From an uncultured Atopobiaceae bacterium (GTDB lineage: Bacteria; Actinomycetota; Coriobacteriia; Coriobacteriales; Atopobiaceae), in assembly GCA_934792625.1 (NCBI GenBank), contig CAKVON010000011.1:1-45859 (forward strand): 45,859 bases of DNA. Reading direction: 5' to 3'. Below the pieces are notes generated by a model. That model saw only the letters and a program-made list of their open reading frames with translations, searched no databases and was not told where the DNA came from. This document shows, in pieces, positions 36,272 through 43,293 of the stretch (positions are counted from its first letter, which is position 1; every line of letters starts with the position of its first letter). Made by a program: the position numbers and the translations under genes.

Positions 36272-36363
36272 TTTAAAACGAAACTGAGTGGAAGATTTCA
36301 GCCATCAAATGGCAGTATTGGCTAGAGTAAACTTGGCATAGCGCCATTGGTTTCTTTCGAAAC
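36272..36363. promoter_or_regulatory. Candidate DeoR operators between kinase 1 and the tautomerase gene
   Basis: Two TTTC/GAAA-type sites: TTTAAAACGAAA at 36272-36283 (one good half) and GTTTCTTTCGAAAC at 36350-36363 (5-bp perfect arms). They resemble TTTCGATACGAAA upstream of the second operon. The 347-base gap 36140-36486 is AT-rich, holds divergent promoters and contains no other feature I can support except a GCACTTCTCGGCA copy at 36391-36403. Confidence 0.4.
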
Positions 36364-36486
36364 AAAGATTGATGACGAGAAGAACGCCACGCACTTCTCG
36401 GCAACGACGTCCTTCTTTCGGGGGTTGCCCTTGGCTATGCTCGAATGACGCAACGGGCGCCCAAGGGCGCGAGGGAAGGAGCGCGA

Positions 36487-36837
36487 ATGCCTGTCATCCA
36501 CACGTACACCTCCACGGCCGTCTCCCGCGAGCAGCGTGAGTCGCTCAAGGCCACGTTCGGCCAGGCCATCGAGGCCGTTCCCGGCAAGAGCGAGCAGTGG
36601 CTCATGTGCCTGTTCGAGGACGAGGTGCCCATCTACCACGCCGGTACCGACGACGAGCCCGCCGCCCTGGTGACCGTGGACGTCTATGCGACGTCCCCCG
36701 TTCCCGGTGAGGCGTGGAACGAGATGACGGGGCAGGTCACTGGCGCGTTGAGGGACGTTTTGGGCATCGACCCCGCGCGCGTGTACGTTAAGTACGGGAC
36801 GACCCCCGACTTCGGCTGGAACGGGTCGAACTTCTAG
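36487..36837 (+). CDS. MIF-like phenylpyruvate tautomerase-family protein
   Basis: 116 residues, beginning MPVIHTYTS so that Pro becomes the N-terminal catalytic base after Met removal. Lys in PGKSEQWL aligns with Lys32 of MIF. The end RVYVKYGTTPDFGWNGSNF matches the MIF ending (RVYINYY...GWNNSTF). Keto-enol tautomerisation of a 2-oxo acid is the family activity; the real substrate is unknown. ATG 36487 (GGAAGGAG upstream) was preferred to an upstream ATG at 36445 because it gives the Pro1 start. It is the only plus-strand gene inside the kinase/aldolase locus, with its own strong terminator. Confidence 0.88.
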   Translation: MPVIHTYTSTAVSREQRESLKATFGQAIEAVPGKSEQWLMCLFEDEVPIYHAGTDDEPAALVTVDVYATSPVPGEAWNEMTGQVTGALRDVLGIDPARVYVKYGTTPDFGWNGSNF

Positions 36838-36885
36838 CGGGGTGTGCCCTCCGCAAGGAGGTGACATCTTTCGTTCGGTAAGCGA

Positions 36886-36928
36886 GGGGGCGTCCGGGCT
36901 TTTGCCCGGACGCCCCCGATCACTTTTT
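36886..36928 (+). terminator. Terminator of the tautomerase gene
   Basis: Perfect 14-bp stem (36886-36899 with 36904-36917), TTTT loop, then six T (36923-36928). Confidence 0.92.
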
Positions 36929-36949
36929 TGTCTGCGTGCCGATTCGGGA

Positions 36950-37591
36950 CTACGCGAACAGGTTGCCGAGGTTCTTCTCGGCAAGAAGCGTGAAGTAGAT
37001 CTTCTCGCACAGGTGCTCCATCAGCATGGCCTTCTCGAAGGCCTCGTCAAGGGTGGCACCGACGGTGACGGCACCGTGGTTTGCCATGAGGGCCCAGTCA
37101 TAGCCCTGGCCAAGGGCCTCGGCGACGACCTCGCCGATCCTGTCGTCTCCGGCGGGGAAGAAGTCCGTGCAGGGAATGACGCCGGTGTAGCCCTCGTTGG
37201 CCTTGTCCAGCGGCACGTCCATCCGCAGCGCGGCGAAGACGGACGACCAGACGCCGTGGGTGTGCAGGACGGCGCCGACGTCCTCGCGGCGGTTGTAGAT
37301 GGCTATGTGCATCGGGTGCTCGACCGTCGGCGAGGACCACGGGACAAGATCCTCGGTCTCGGAGTTGGAGACCCAGCGCTCCCAGCCGCGCGCGTCCAGA
37401 AGGTTCTTCTGGAAGCACCACTCGGGGCTGCCCGAGATATACATCAGGCCGGTGTCGAGGTCACGGACCGAGCAATCGCCTGACTCGCCGGACTGGGAGA
37501 GTCCTCTGATGTTGAGCAGGCGCGTTCCGCGCGCGACCTCGTTCTTATAGAGCATCTGCTTGGGGCTGTCGTAGACGTGGTAGTTCTCCAT
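36950..37591 (-). CDS. Class II aldolase A (fuculose-phosphate-aldolase-like, intact active site)
   Basis: 213 residues of the class II aldolase/adducin family. All key residues are present: catalytic Glu91 (TVEHPMHIAIY), metal His110 and His112 (AVLHTHGVW) and His172 (ANHGAVTVG). It would cleave a ketose-1-phosphate or similar to DHAP and an aldehyde. Start ATG 37591 with AAGGAGGA. It lies 29 bases downstream of aldolase B in the same operon. The exact sugar is unknown. A FucO-like dehydrogenase (45662) could reduce the aldehyde product, although it is far away. Confidence 0.88.
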   Translation of the reverse strand: MENYHVYDSPKQMLYKNEVARGTRLLNIRGLSQSGESGDCSVRDLDTGLMYISGSPEWCFQKNLLDARGWERWVSNSETEDLVPWSSPTVEHPMHIAIYNRREDVGAVLHTHGVWSSVFAALRMDVPLDKANEGYTGVIPCTDFFPAGDDRIGEVVAEALGQGYDWALMANHGAVTVGATLDEAFEKAMLMEHLCEKIYFTLLAEKNLGNLFA

Positions 37592-37620
37592 GGGTGTCCT
37601 CCTTCGGATGTGTCGGGGCG

Positions 37621-38271
37621 CTAGCCGATCCACTGAACGTCGCCAATGAGGGACGCGCGATAGATCTTCTGCGCGACCTCTTCCATCCAGGCGAGGTAGT
37701 TGAGGGCCTCGTCGACGTTCGATCCGACGGACACGGAGCCGTTGTCGTGCATCATCACGAACTTGGTCCCATGGAACTTCTCGATAAGCTCGTCGTAGTA
37801 CTCCTGCGTATCGGCCTTGGGCATGGCGACGACGTCCGAGGAGATGCCGCCGGAGTAGTCGAAGTCGGTCATGTAACCCTGCTCGACGAAGGCGAACGGG
37901 ATGCCCCTCTTGTTGGAGGAGAAGACGCCGCAGTAGGTTGGGAAGCTGTGGATGATGGCGGTGACCTCGGGGCGCGCCTTGTAGATGGCGAGGTGCATCC
38001 CGATGTTGTCATTGGGCGGGGTGATGTCGTAGACGACGTTGCCGTCGATGTCGACGACCGCCATGTCGGTGCCGTGCAGGTCGTCGGGATCCGTCATGGG
38101 CAGGAAGCCCGGCTTCGGGGTAGTGACGACGATTCCGCTCTCCGGGTCTCGGACGGAGACGTCCATGAGGTCGAGGGTAGCGGCATGGCCCTCGTCGAAC
38201 AGGCGATGGACGCAACGTGCGACCTCGTCCTGATAGAGCTTGATCCTGTATGCGTCGTTCCTCTCAGACAT
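37621..38271 (-). CDS. Class II aldolase B, active-site residues substituted
   Basis: 216 residues, same fold as aldolase A (HLAIYKARPEVTAIIHS aligns with HIAIYNRREDVGAVLHT). The catalytic Glu is replaced by Asn89, the second metal His by Phe110 (HSF for HTH) and the third by Asn177 (MMHDNGSVSVG for LMANHGAVTVG); only His108 remains. It is therefore probably not an independent metal-dependent aldolase: it could be a partner subunit, a regulator or an enzyme with altered chemistry. There is no sign of decay: full length, good codons, Shine-Dalgarno GGAAGG. ATG 38271 was chosen; an in-frame ATG at 38286 is possible. Confidence 0.85.
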   Translation of the reverse strand: MSERNDAYRIKLYQDEVARCVHRLFDEGHAATLDLMDVSVRDPESGIVVTTPKPGFLPMTDPDDLHGTDMAVVDIDGNVVYDITPPNDNIGMHLAIYKARPEVTAIIHSFPTYCGVFSSNKRGIPFAFVEQGYMTDFDYSGGISSDVVAMPKADTQEYYDELIEKFHGTKFVMMHDNGSVSVGSNVDEALNYLAWMEEVAQKIYRASLIGDVQWIG

Positions 38272-38341
38272 GTAACCACCTTCCATTCCTTTGCCTGTCA
38301 GTCGTTGTCGCCGTCTCGTGGCAGCGAGTCGGCGTGGTGCC

Positions 38342-39877
38342 CTAGACCTCCTTCGAGAGCTCCTCGGTATAGCCATGGGTGGCATCGATGAGGAGCTGGT
38401 ACTTCTTGATGAGCCTGTCGTAGACGGCTCGGTTCTCGGGATTGGGGGTGTAAACCTTGTCGACCTCCGCGAACTTCAGCGCGGTGTCGGCGATGGAGTC
38501 GTAGATCCCCGCGCCATAGCCGGCGATGATGGCGGCGCCAAGGCACGCGGCGTCCTGGGTGTTGCGCATGGTCACGACCTCGCGGTTGAGCACGTCGGCC
38601 TTCACCTGGCACCAAAACGGGCTGAGCGAGCCGCCGCCGAGGCTCCTGACCTGCGTGACCTTGACGCCGGTGAGATCCTCGCAGTAGTTGACGATCATGG
38701 CGATGTTGACGGCCGTCGCCTCGAGGAACGCGCGCACGATGTGGCCGCGCGTGTGGCCGAGCGACATGCCGTACAGCACGCCGCGACCGTAGATGTCGGG
38801 GGTCGGGTTGGAGCCGCCGCCGAAGAAGGGCAGGACGAAGAGTCCCTCGGCACCCGCGGGCGTCTCGGCCGCGAGCTTGTCCATCAGGTCGTAGGCGTTG
38901 CCCTCGCCGCGGGCCTCGGCGTCCTTCTCGGCCTCGCAGAGCGTGTCGCGCAGCCACTTGATGACGATGCCGCCCTTGGCGCCGCCCTGGATCATGTAGC
39001 CACCGAGGTCGGAGTAGTTGCAGGGGACGTTGCCGTTCTCGTCGTAGAACGACTTCTCGAGGGTGGTGCAGACCATGAGGGCGCCGCCGGTCGACTCGGA
39101 GAACGTCCCGGGACGCACGTTGCCGACGCCGATGGCGCCCGCGCTCTGGTCCTGTGCGCCCATGACCAGCAGCATGTCGCGTGACAGCCCGAGCTCGTCG
39201 GCCATCTCGGGGAGCAGGTGCCCGATGGGGGTTCCGGTCTCGAGGATCTCTGGGAGCTGGTCGGCGGTGACGCCGAGGTAGTCCAGCATCTCGGGCCACC
39301 AGTCGCGGGTGTTGATGTCCCACATGTAGGAGGTGCACCAGCTCGAGCCGTGGCTCACCTTCTTGCCGCACATGCGCCACAGCAGGTAGTCGTCGGTCAT
39401 GAACATCATCGAGACGTGCTCGAACTTCTCGGGCTTGTTCTTCCTGAACCAGAGGACCTCGGTGGCGGGGAAGACGGGCTCGATGGGGCACTGGCCCGTG
39501 TGACGGCCAATCTCGTCGGCCGAGAAGCGCTCGTTGATCTCGACGGCCTCTTCCTCGGCGCGGTTGTCCATCCAGACGTAGAAGTTGTCCAGCGGCTCCA
39601 TGTTCTCGTCCATGAAGACCATCGTCTCGGCGGAGGAATCGAAGGCGAAGGCGACGATGTCGTCGGGGTCGACCGCGGAGTCGCCGAGGACGCGGGACAG
39701 GCACGTGCGGAAGGTGTCCCAGTAGACCTCGGGCTTCTGCTCGACGCGCTGGGCCGACGGGCGGATGAGCGCATATTCCTCGGCGTGGTGGACGACCTTG
39801 TTGCCCTCGGTGTCAAAGAGCGCGACCTTGATCGCGGTGGTGCCGCAATCCGCGGCAAGTAGGTACTTCTTCTCCAT
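38342..39877 (-). CDS. FGGY-family carbohydrate kinase 2
   Basis: 511 residues. ADCGTTAIKVALFDTEGNKV (about 7-26) is the ATP-site start; FYVWMDNRAEEEAVEINERF and VRSLGGGSLSPFWCQVKADV (about 412) follow. It is a close paralogue of kinase 1 (both keep the same block around WDINTRDWWPEML), implying duplication and two related substrates or a heteromer. It lies 4 bases after the TIM-barrel gene and 71 bases before aldolase B. Kinase followed by aldolase is the order seen in fucose/rhamnose-type pathways, but the matching isomerase is absent. Confidence 0.9.
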   Translation of the reverse strand: MEKKYLLAADCGTTAIKVALFDTEGNKVVHHAEEYALIRPSAQRVEQKPEVYWDTFRTCLSRVLGDSAVDPDDIVAFAFDSSAETMVFMDENMEPLDNFYVWMDNRAEEEAVEINERFSADEIGRHTGQCPIEPVFPATEVLWFRKNKPEKFEHVSMMFMTDDYLLWRMCGKKVSHGSSWCTSYMWDINTRDWWPEMLDYLGVTADQLPEILETGTPIGHLLPEMADELGLSRDMLLVMGAQDQSAGAIGVGNVRPGTFSESTGGALMVCTTLEKSFYDENGNVPCNYSDLGGYMIQGGAKGGIVIKWLRDTLCEAEKDAEARGEGNAYDLMDKLAAETPAGAEGLFVLPFFGGGSNPTPDIYGRGVLYGMSLGHTRGHIVRAFLEATAVNIAMIVNYCEDLTGVKVTQVRSLGGGSLSPFWCQVKADVLNREVVTMRNTQDAACLGAAIIAGYGAGIYDSIADTALKFAEVDKVYTPNPENRAVYDRLIKKYQLLIDATHGYTEELSKEV

Positions 39878-39880
39878 GGC

Positions 39881-40546
39881 CTACTCCGCGAGTCGATTGG
39901 CGACGGCGGTGATGTTCTCGGCGAAACTGTCGCCGAACTTCTTCTCGAAGAAGGCACCGCCGATCGTGAAGCCTGCGAGGTTGTTCAGCGTCTTGAGGTA
40001 ATCGATCCTCTCGAACGTGTTCACGGAACCGGCGATGCGGAACGGCTTGGTGACGCTCGCGTCCACGCTGGCGAGAAGTGCCTCGGGTCCCTCCTCGCCC
40101 AGGTAACGGAATGCGGAGAGGGTGATGCCGTCCACGCCGGCAGCCTCCTTCTCGGCGATGTCGGCGACGACGTCCTTGACGGGCCTGCGGATGTGGGAGT
40201 CGGGGTCGAGCGCGGGGAACGGGGAGTAGGAGATTCCGGCCTCGCCGAGCATCTCCTGGACGGAGGGCCAGTAGGGCGTGCCGAGCATGTGGTCGACTCC
40301 GCCGGCGATGCACTGACGTGCGGCGGTGATGCAGTCCTCCTCGGACATCGCCAGGACCTCGATGAACGTCTCCTTGCCGTTCTCCTTCATGCACGCGGCA
40401 AGGTCGGCGAAGCTCTCGGGGGTAGTGCCCTCGATCTTGAAGCCCCACTGGTCGCAGGGGGCATCCTTCGCGCTGAGGAAGATTTCCTTCGCATCGGGAA
40501 CGGTGACGTCGTGCCAGGTGAGCATGGTGATGAGCTTGCAAGCCAT
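39881..40546 (-). CDS. TIM-barrel-like protein of unknown function
   Basis: 221 residues. Alternating strands and helices suggest a small beta/alpha barrel: KLITMLTWHDVTVPDAKEIF, ETFIEVLAMSEEDCITAARQ, GGVDHMLGTPYWPSVQEML and a phosphate-site-like end PFRIAGSVNTFERID then GFTIGGAFFEKKFG. This resembles KDPG aldolase/PRA isomerase-like barrels, but I cannot name the family. As first gene of the kinase 2-aldolase operon it may be the sugar isomerase or epimerase the pathway otherwise lacks; this is inference. ATG 40546 has GGAGG 5 bases upstream. A perfect TTTCG/CGAAA site lies 16 bases further up. Confidence 0.7.
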   Translation of the reverse strand: MACKLITMLTWHDVTVPDAKEIFLSAKDAPCDQWGFKIEGTTPESFADLAACMKENGKETFIEVLAMSEEDCITAARQCIAGGVDHMLGTPYWPSVQEMLGEAGISYSPFPALDPDSHIRRPVKDVVADIAEKEAAGVDGITLSAFRYLGEEGPEALLASVDASVTKPFRIAGSVNTFERIDYLKTLNNLAGFTIGGAFFEKKFGDSFAENITAVANRLAE

Positions 40547-40561
40547 AGTTGCCTCCATGTC

Positions 40562-40574
40562 TTTCGATACGAAA
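40562..40574. promoter_or_regulatory. DeoR-type operator TTTCGATACGAAA
   Basis: Perfect 5-bp inverted repeat with a 3-nt centre, in the leader of the TIM-barrel gene, downstream of the probable promoter. Same design as 40703-40715. Confidence 0.6.
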
Positions 40575-40702
40575 CACACGACTTAGCGGATATGAGCAGT
40601 GTAGGAAGAAAAACGACAAGCACTAATCAAAAATAGACCAGATGAGGAGCGAGCGGCTGCAATTCGGCTTTAAGCGGATTGTTGAAAATAAAAGAATAAT
40701 GC

Positions 40703-40715
40703 TTTCGTTACGAAA
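40703..40715. promoter_or_regulatory. DeoR-type operator TTTCGTTACGAAA
   Basis: Second perfect TTTCG-N3-CGAAA site, 141 bases (about 13.5 helix turns) from the first and upstream of the same operon, so looping between the two is conceivable. Confidence 0.6.
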
Positions 40716-40742
40716 AGAATAATTATTACATTGCGCATGAAT

Positions 40743-40768
40743 AAAGCCCATCGCAGACGACGGGCTTT
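40743..40768 (-). terminator. Terminator of the deoR-type gene
   Basis: AAAGCCC/GGGCTTT arms with inner TCG/CGA pairing and a short loop, followed on minus by ATTCATG. It lies 29 bases after the stop. Confidence 0.7.
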
Positions 40769-40796
40769 GGGCTGAGCGATTATTTCGGTGGTCGCT

Positions 40797-41564
40797 TTAC
40801 TCGAGCGGCGCTTCCACGAGAGTGACCCCGGCTTCCTGGAGCCATTGCCTGTGCTCGTCGGACAGCTCGCCGGATGTGATGACCGTCTCGGCGGTGGCGA
40901 GGTCGCGGATGGCCCTGAAAGACGTCTCGCCGAACTTGGTGGAGTCTGCGACGACGACCAGTTGCTTTGCAGAGCGGCGCACCTTGGCGAATATGCCGCT
41001 CTCGATGGTGCTGGAGAACGAGTAGCCGAAGTCGCGATCGATACCCATGACGCCGAGGAAGGCGATGTCGAAGGACATCGTCTCGAGCGGGGTCTCGAAC
41101 GCCTCGCCATAAAGGAAGGGAATGGGGGCGTCGTAGAGGGTGCCCCCCGGGATGATGACCTGGCCCTTTGTGCTGCCCGAAAGGGCCAGGGCGACCATGA
41201 GGTTGTTGGTCACGACGTTGACCTCACGGCCCACGAACGCCTTGGCCAGGGAGAGGCACGTCGAGCCACAGCCGAGGAAGACCCAGTCTCCTGGGTTTAC
41301 CAGCTTGCAGGCGGCGCGTGCGATCGCAGCCTTTGCCTCCTCGGCCTCGCCTGCCCGGACGCTGCTGAGTGCGGGCGTCATGTCCATGCGCGCGACGGCA
41401 CCGCCATGGGTCCTGATGAGCTCTCCTCTGTCCTCGAGATTGCGGAGGTCGTTTCTAATGGTTACGTCGGAAACGCCGAGAAGTTCGGAGAGCTCTGAGA
41501 CGGTTGCCTTGCCGATGGCGCGCACGCGATCGGAGATGAGCTTCTCTCGCTCGGCCTTTCTCAT
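40797..41564 (-). CDS. DeoR-family transcriptional regulator
   Basis: 255 residues. DeoR HTH at about 6-57 (VSELSELLGVSDVTIRNDLR, LEDRGELIRTHGGAV) and a DeoR sugar-phosphate sensor domain with LVNPGDWVFLGCGSTCLSLA, VNVVTNNLMVALAL, FLGVMGIDRDFGYSF and VVVADSTKFGETSFRAI. Members usually repress sugar genes until a phosphorylated sugar binds. ATG 41564 has AAAGGAG ideally spaced; the frame continues to 41654 across the promoter. It is upstream of and on the same strand as the TIM-barrel/kinase 2/aldolase operon, with a similar repeat in its own promoter, so autoregulation and local control are likely. Confidence 0.92.
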   Translation of the reverse strand: MRKAEREKLISDRVRAIGKATVSELSELLGVSDVTIRNDLRNLEDRGELIRTHGGAVARMDMTPALSSVRAGEAEEAKAAIARAACKLVNPGDWVFLGCGSTCLSLAKAFVGREVNVVTNNLMVALALSGSTKGQVIIPGGTLYDAPIPFLYGEAFETPLETMSFDIAFLGVMGIDRDFGYSFSSTIESGIFAKVRRSAKQLVVVADSTKFGETSFRAIRDLATAETVITSGELSDEHRQWLQEAGVTLVEAPLE

Positions 41565-41611
41565 GTGATCTCCTTTCGCGCGGATTGTACTGGTGTCATT
41601 GTAGTTTACGT

Positions 41612-41624
41612 TTTCAGACCGAAA
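41612..41624. promoter_or_regulatory. DeoR-type operator in the regulator's own promoter
   Basis: TTTCAGACCGAAA keeps TTTC and CGAAA arms and lies just upstream of a TACAAT -10-like hexamer on minus (41603-41598), i.e. in the spacer region. Confidence 0.45.
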
Positions 41625-41662
41625 GCGCGAGCGATCGTTTCGATGGATTGACAATCACAAAA

Positions 41663-41690
41663 GGTCCCGCGGGCGTATGCCCGTGGGACC
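41663..41690 (-). terminator. Terminator of the AIM24-family gene
   Basis: 12-bp stem GGTCCCGCGGGC/GCCCGTGGGACC with a 4-nt loop, followed on minus by TTTTGTG. Confidence 0.85.
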
Positions 41691-41759
41691 CATTTGCAAA
41701 CCTTGAATTGCCTTGCGTCGGGACCATCCTATCCGGTCTGGCGTGACGCCTGATGATGG

Positions 41760-42434
41760 TTAGTTGCTGCTGGGAAGCATCGGGGCGATTGCCGCCGCGA
41801 CGTTGGAGATGGGCATCGTCTGCAGCCAGATGCGGCCAGGTCCGGTGAGCACGGTGTTGAACATGCCCTCGCCGCCGAGGAAGATGTTCTTGGCGCCCTT
41901 GACCATCTGGGTGTCGATGCTGACACTCTCCTCGAAGCCGGCGACGTTGCCGGTGTCGACGATCATCTGCTGGCCTGCGGCGAGTTCGTACTCGACCAGG
42001 TCGCCGTCGATCTCTGCGAAGGCGATGCCGGAGCCGCTCAGCTTCTGCATGATGAAGCCCTCGCCGCCGAAGATGCCGGTCTTGGCCTTCTTGTTGAAGT
42101 GCATGCTGAGCTCGACGCCCCTCTCGGCCGCGAGGAACGAGCGCTTCTGCAGAATCCAGCTCTTGCCGGGGCCAACCTCGATCGGGACGATGCGACCGGG
42201 GAAGCTCGAGCCGAACGCGATCATGGCATCGCCGTTGGCGGTCCAGATGTTCTGGAACATGCTCTCGCCCGAAAACGCCTTGGAGAACATCTTGCCCAGG
42301 CCACCGCCGGTGGTGGCCATCTCCATGTTGGCGGTCATCCAGACCATGGCGCCACTCTCGGTGATCATGGACTCGCCGTTGCTGAGGTTGCAGGTGACGA
42401 CTGGGAAGGTCCCTCCGATGATCTTGTACTGCAT
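41760..42434 (-). CDS. AIM24 / TIGR00266-family protein
   Basis: 224 residues. The beta-rich AIM24 pattern includes ITESGAMVWMTANMEM (about 24-39), GGEGFIMQKLSGSGIAFAEI (about 123-142) and NIFLGGEGMFNTVLTGPGRI (about 183-202). Family members are widespread beta-sandwich proteins of unclear function (AIM24 acts in mitochondrial membrane organisation in yeast). No signal peptide. It is a single gene with its own terminator and GGAGAGGAG upstream of the ATG. Confidence 0.92.
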   Translation of the reverse strand: MQYKIIGGTFPVVTCNLSNGESMITESGAMVWMTANMEMATTGGGLGKMFSKAFSGESMFQNIWTANGDAMIAFGSSFPGRIVPIEVGPGKSWILQKRSFLAAERGVELSMHFNKKAKTGIFGGEGFIMQKLSGSGIAFAEIDGDLVEYELAAGQQMIVDTGNVAGFEESVSIDTQMVKGAKNIFLGGEGMFNTVLTGPGRIWLQTMPISNVAAAIAPMLPSSN

Positions 42435-42761
42435 GGCGTGCTCCTCTCCTTGAGGGGTCGGCCGGGGCCGACGCTTTGCGTCTGCGCGCAGTCGGAAGCA
42501 GGGGGCCGTGCTTGATGCCGTGCGCGCTAGCTACCTGGTCAAAGCATACGGTGCGAGAGACCACGTCGTCGGTGTCAAGACAGTGGTATCGGTGGGCGGG
42601 ATGGTCGGTCGGTGGCGTTGGTCGGGTGGAGCGCGAAACGGGGCGAGCGGTCGATACGACCTCGTCGCGCCGTCTTCGCATCCAGTTCGCGCCCTGTTCA
42701 TGCCCTGCTCGTCACATTTTCGCCTGCATGCCTGCGCCTTCCACAAACGGCATTGCCCCGC
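42435..42761. other. Non-coding gap, nothing recognised
   Basis: No frame here has codon use or motifs like the neighbours; small open frames are chance. A weak AT-rich patch near 42520-42560 could be a promoter of the AIM24 gene. Confidence 0.5.
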
Positions 42762-43015
42762 GCCAGGCAAAGGGGCTTTCTTACTTCTGGACGAGCAGGC
42801 GTGCCAGGGAAACGAGGTTTCTTACGGATGCAGTGTCACGCTGAAGTATTAAGGGGAGAGGGCATTCTGCAAAAGCGCAGGTAGATAAGGTGTCGATTCA
42901 GAAGCCATGCCATCGACTGGCGGCATCGGTCTCGTATGGCGTTTCCGGGCCGTAAGAAAGTCCGTTTGCCTGGCATGCGCCGCCTCCGGCCCGTAAGAAA
43001 GTCCGTTTGCCTGGC
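42762..43015. repeat. Four copies of a 23-nt element in two mirrored pairs
   Basis: Copies: 42762-42784 and 42803-42825 (reverse orientation), 42952-42974 and 42993-43015 (forward, identical to each other: GTAAGAAAGTCC then GTTTGCCTGGC). In each pair copy starts are exactly 41 bases apart; the pairs are inverted and separated by 126 bases. Copies 1 and 2 differ from 3 and 4 at a few positions. RNA from either strand could fold the two pairs onto each other. The region contains no convincing gene. Confidence 0.8.
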
Positions 43016-43138
43016 GTAGTCGCATGTTCCAAAAGCGTGGCGGGTCCCGTCACCCCGCCACCGTTTGCGCACGCTCCGTAAGGTCGAGTCCTACCACTCT
43101 CGCGTCAAAGGCACCGCATATTGGTATGAAACAGATTG

Positions 43139-43167
43139 TTGCCTGTGTATGCTTCGCCCTGTGATAG
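43139..43167 (+). promoter_or_regulatory. Promoter of the HAD-IIB gene
   Basis: TTGCCT (43139-43144), 17-base spacer, TGATAG (43162-43167). The leader is about 120 bases. Confidence 0.45.
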
Positions 43168-43293
43168 CTTGATGCCGAGAAGGGCCGCGAGACTGTGGGA
43201 CCGCAGGTCCATAGATTTCCCGCCGCGACCACCACTGCCATCGCGCGGCCGACCCAGCCGCCCGAACCCCAAGCCGAGAACCCGGGAGGGACC

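Noticed and set aside
42762..43015. CRISPR array
   Set aside because: Only four copies, in two opposite orientations, 18-nt spacers with no cas genes in the window.
42836..43072. 78-codon minus ORF over the repeats
   Set aside because: Its peptide repeats simply mirror the DNA repeat, and both strands are open there; no Shine-Dalgarno or neighbour-like codon use.
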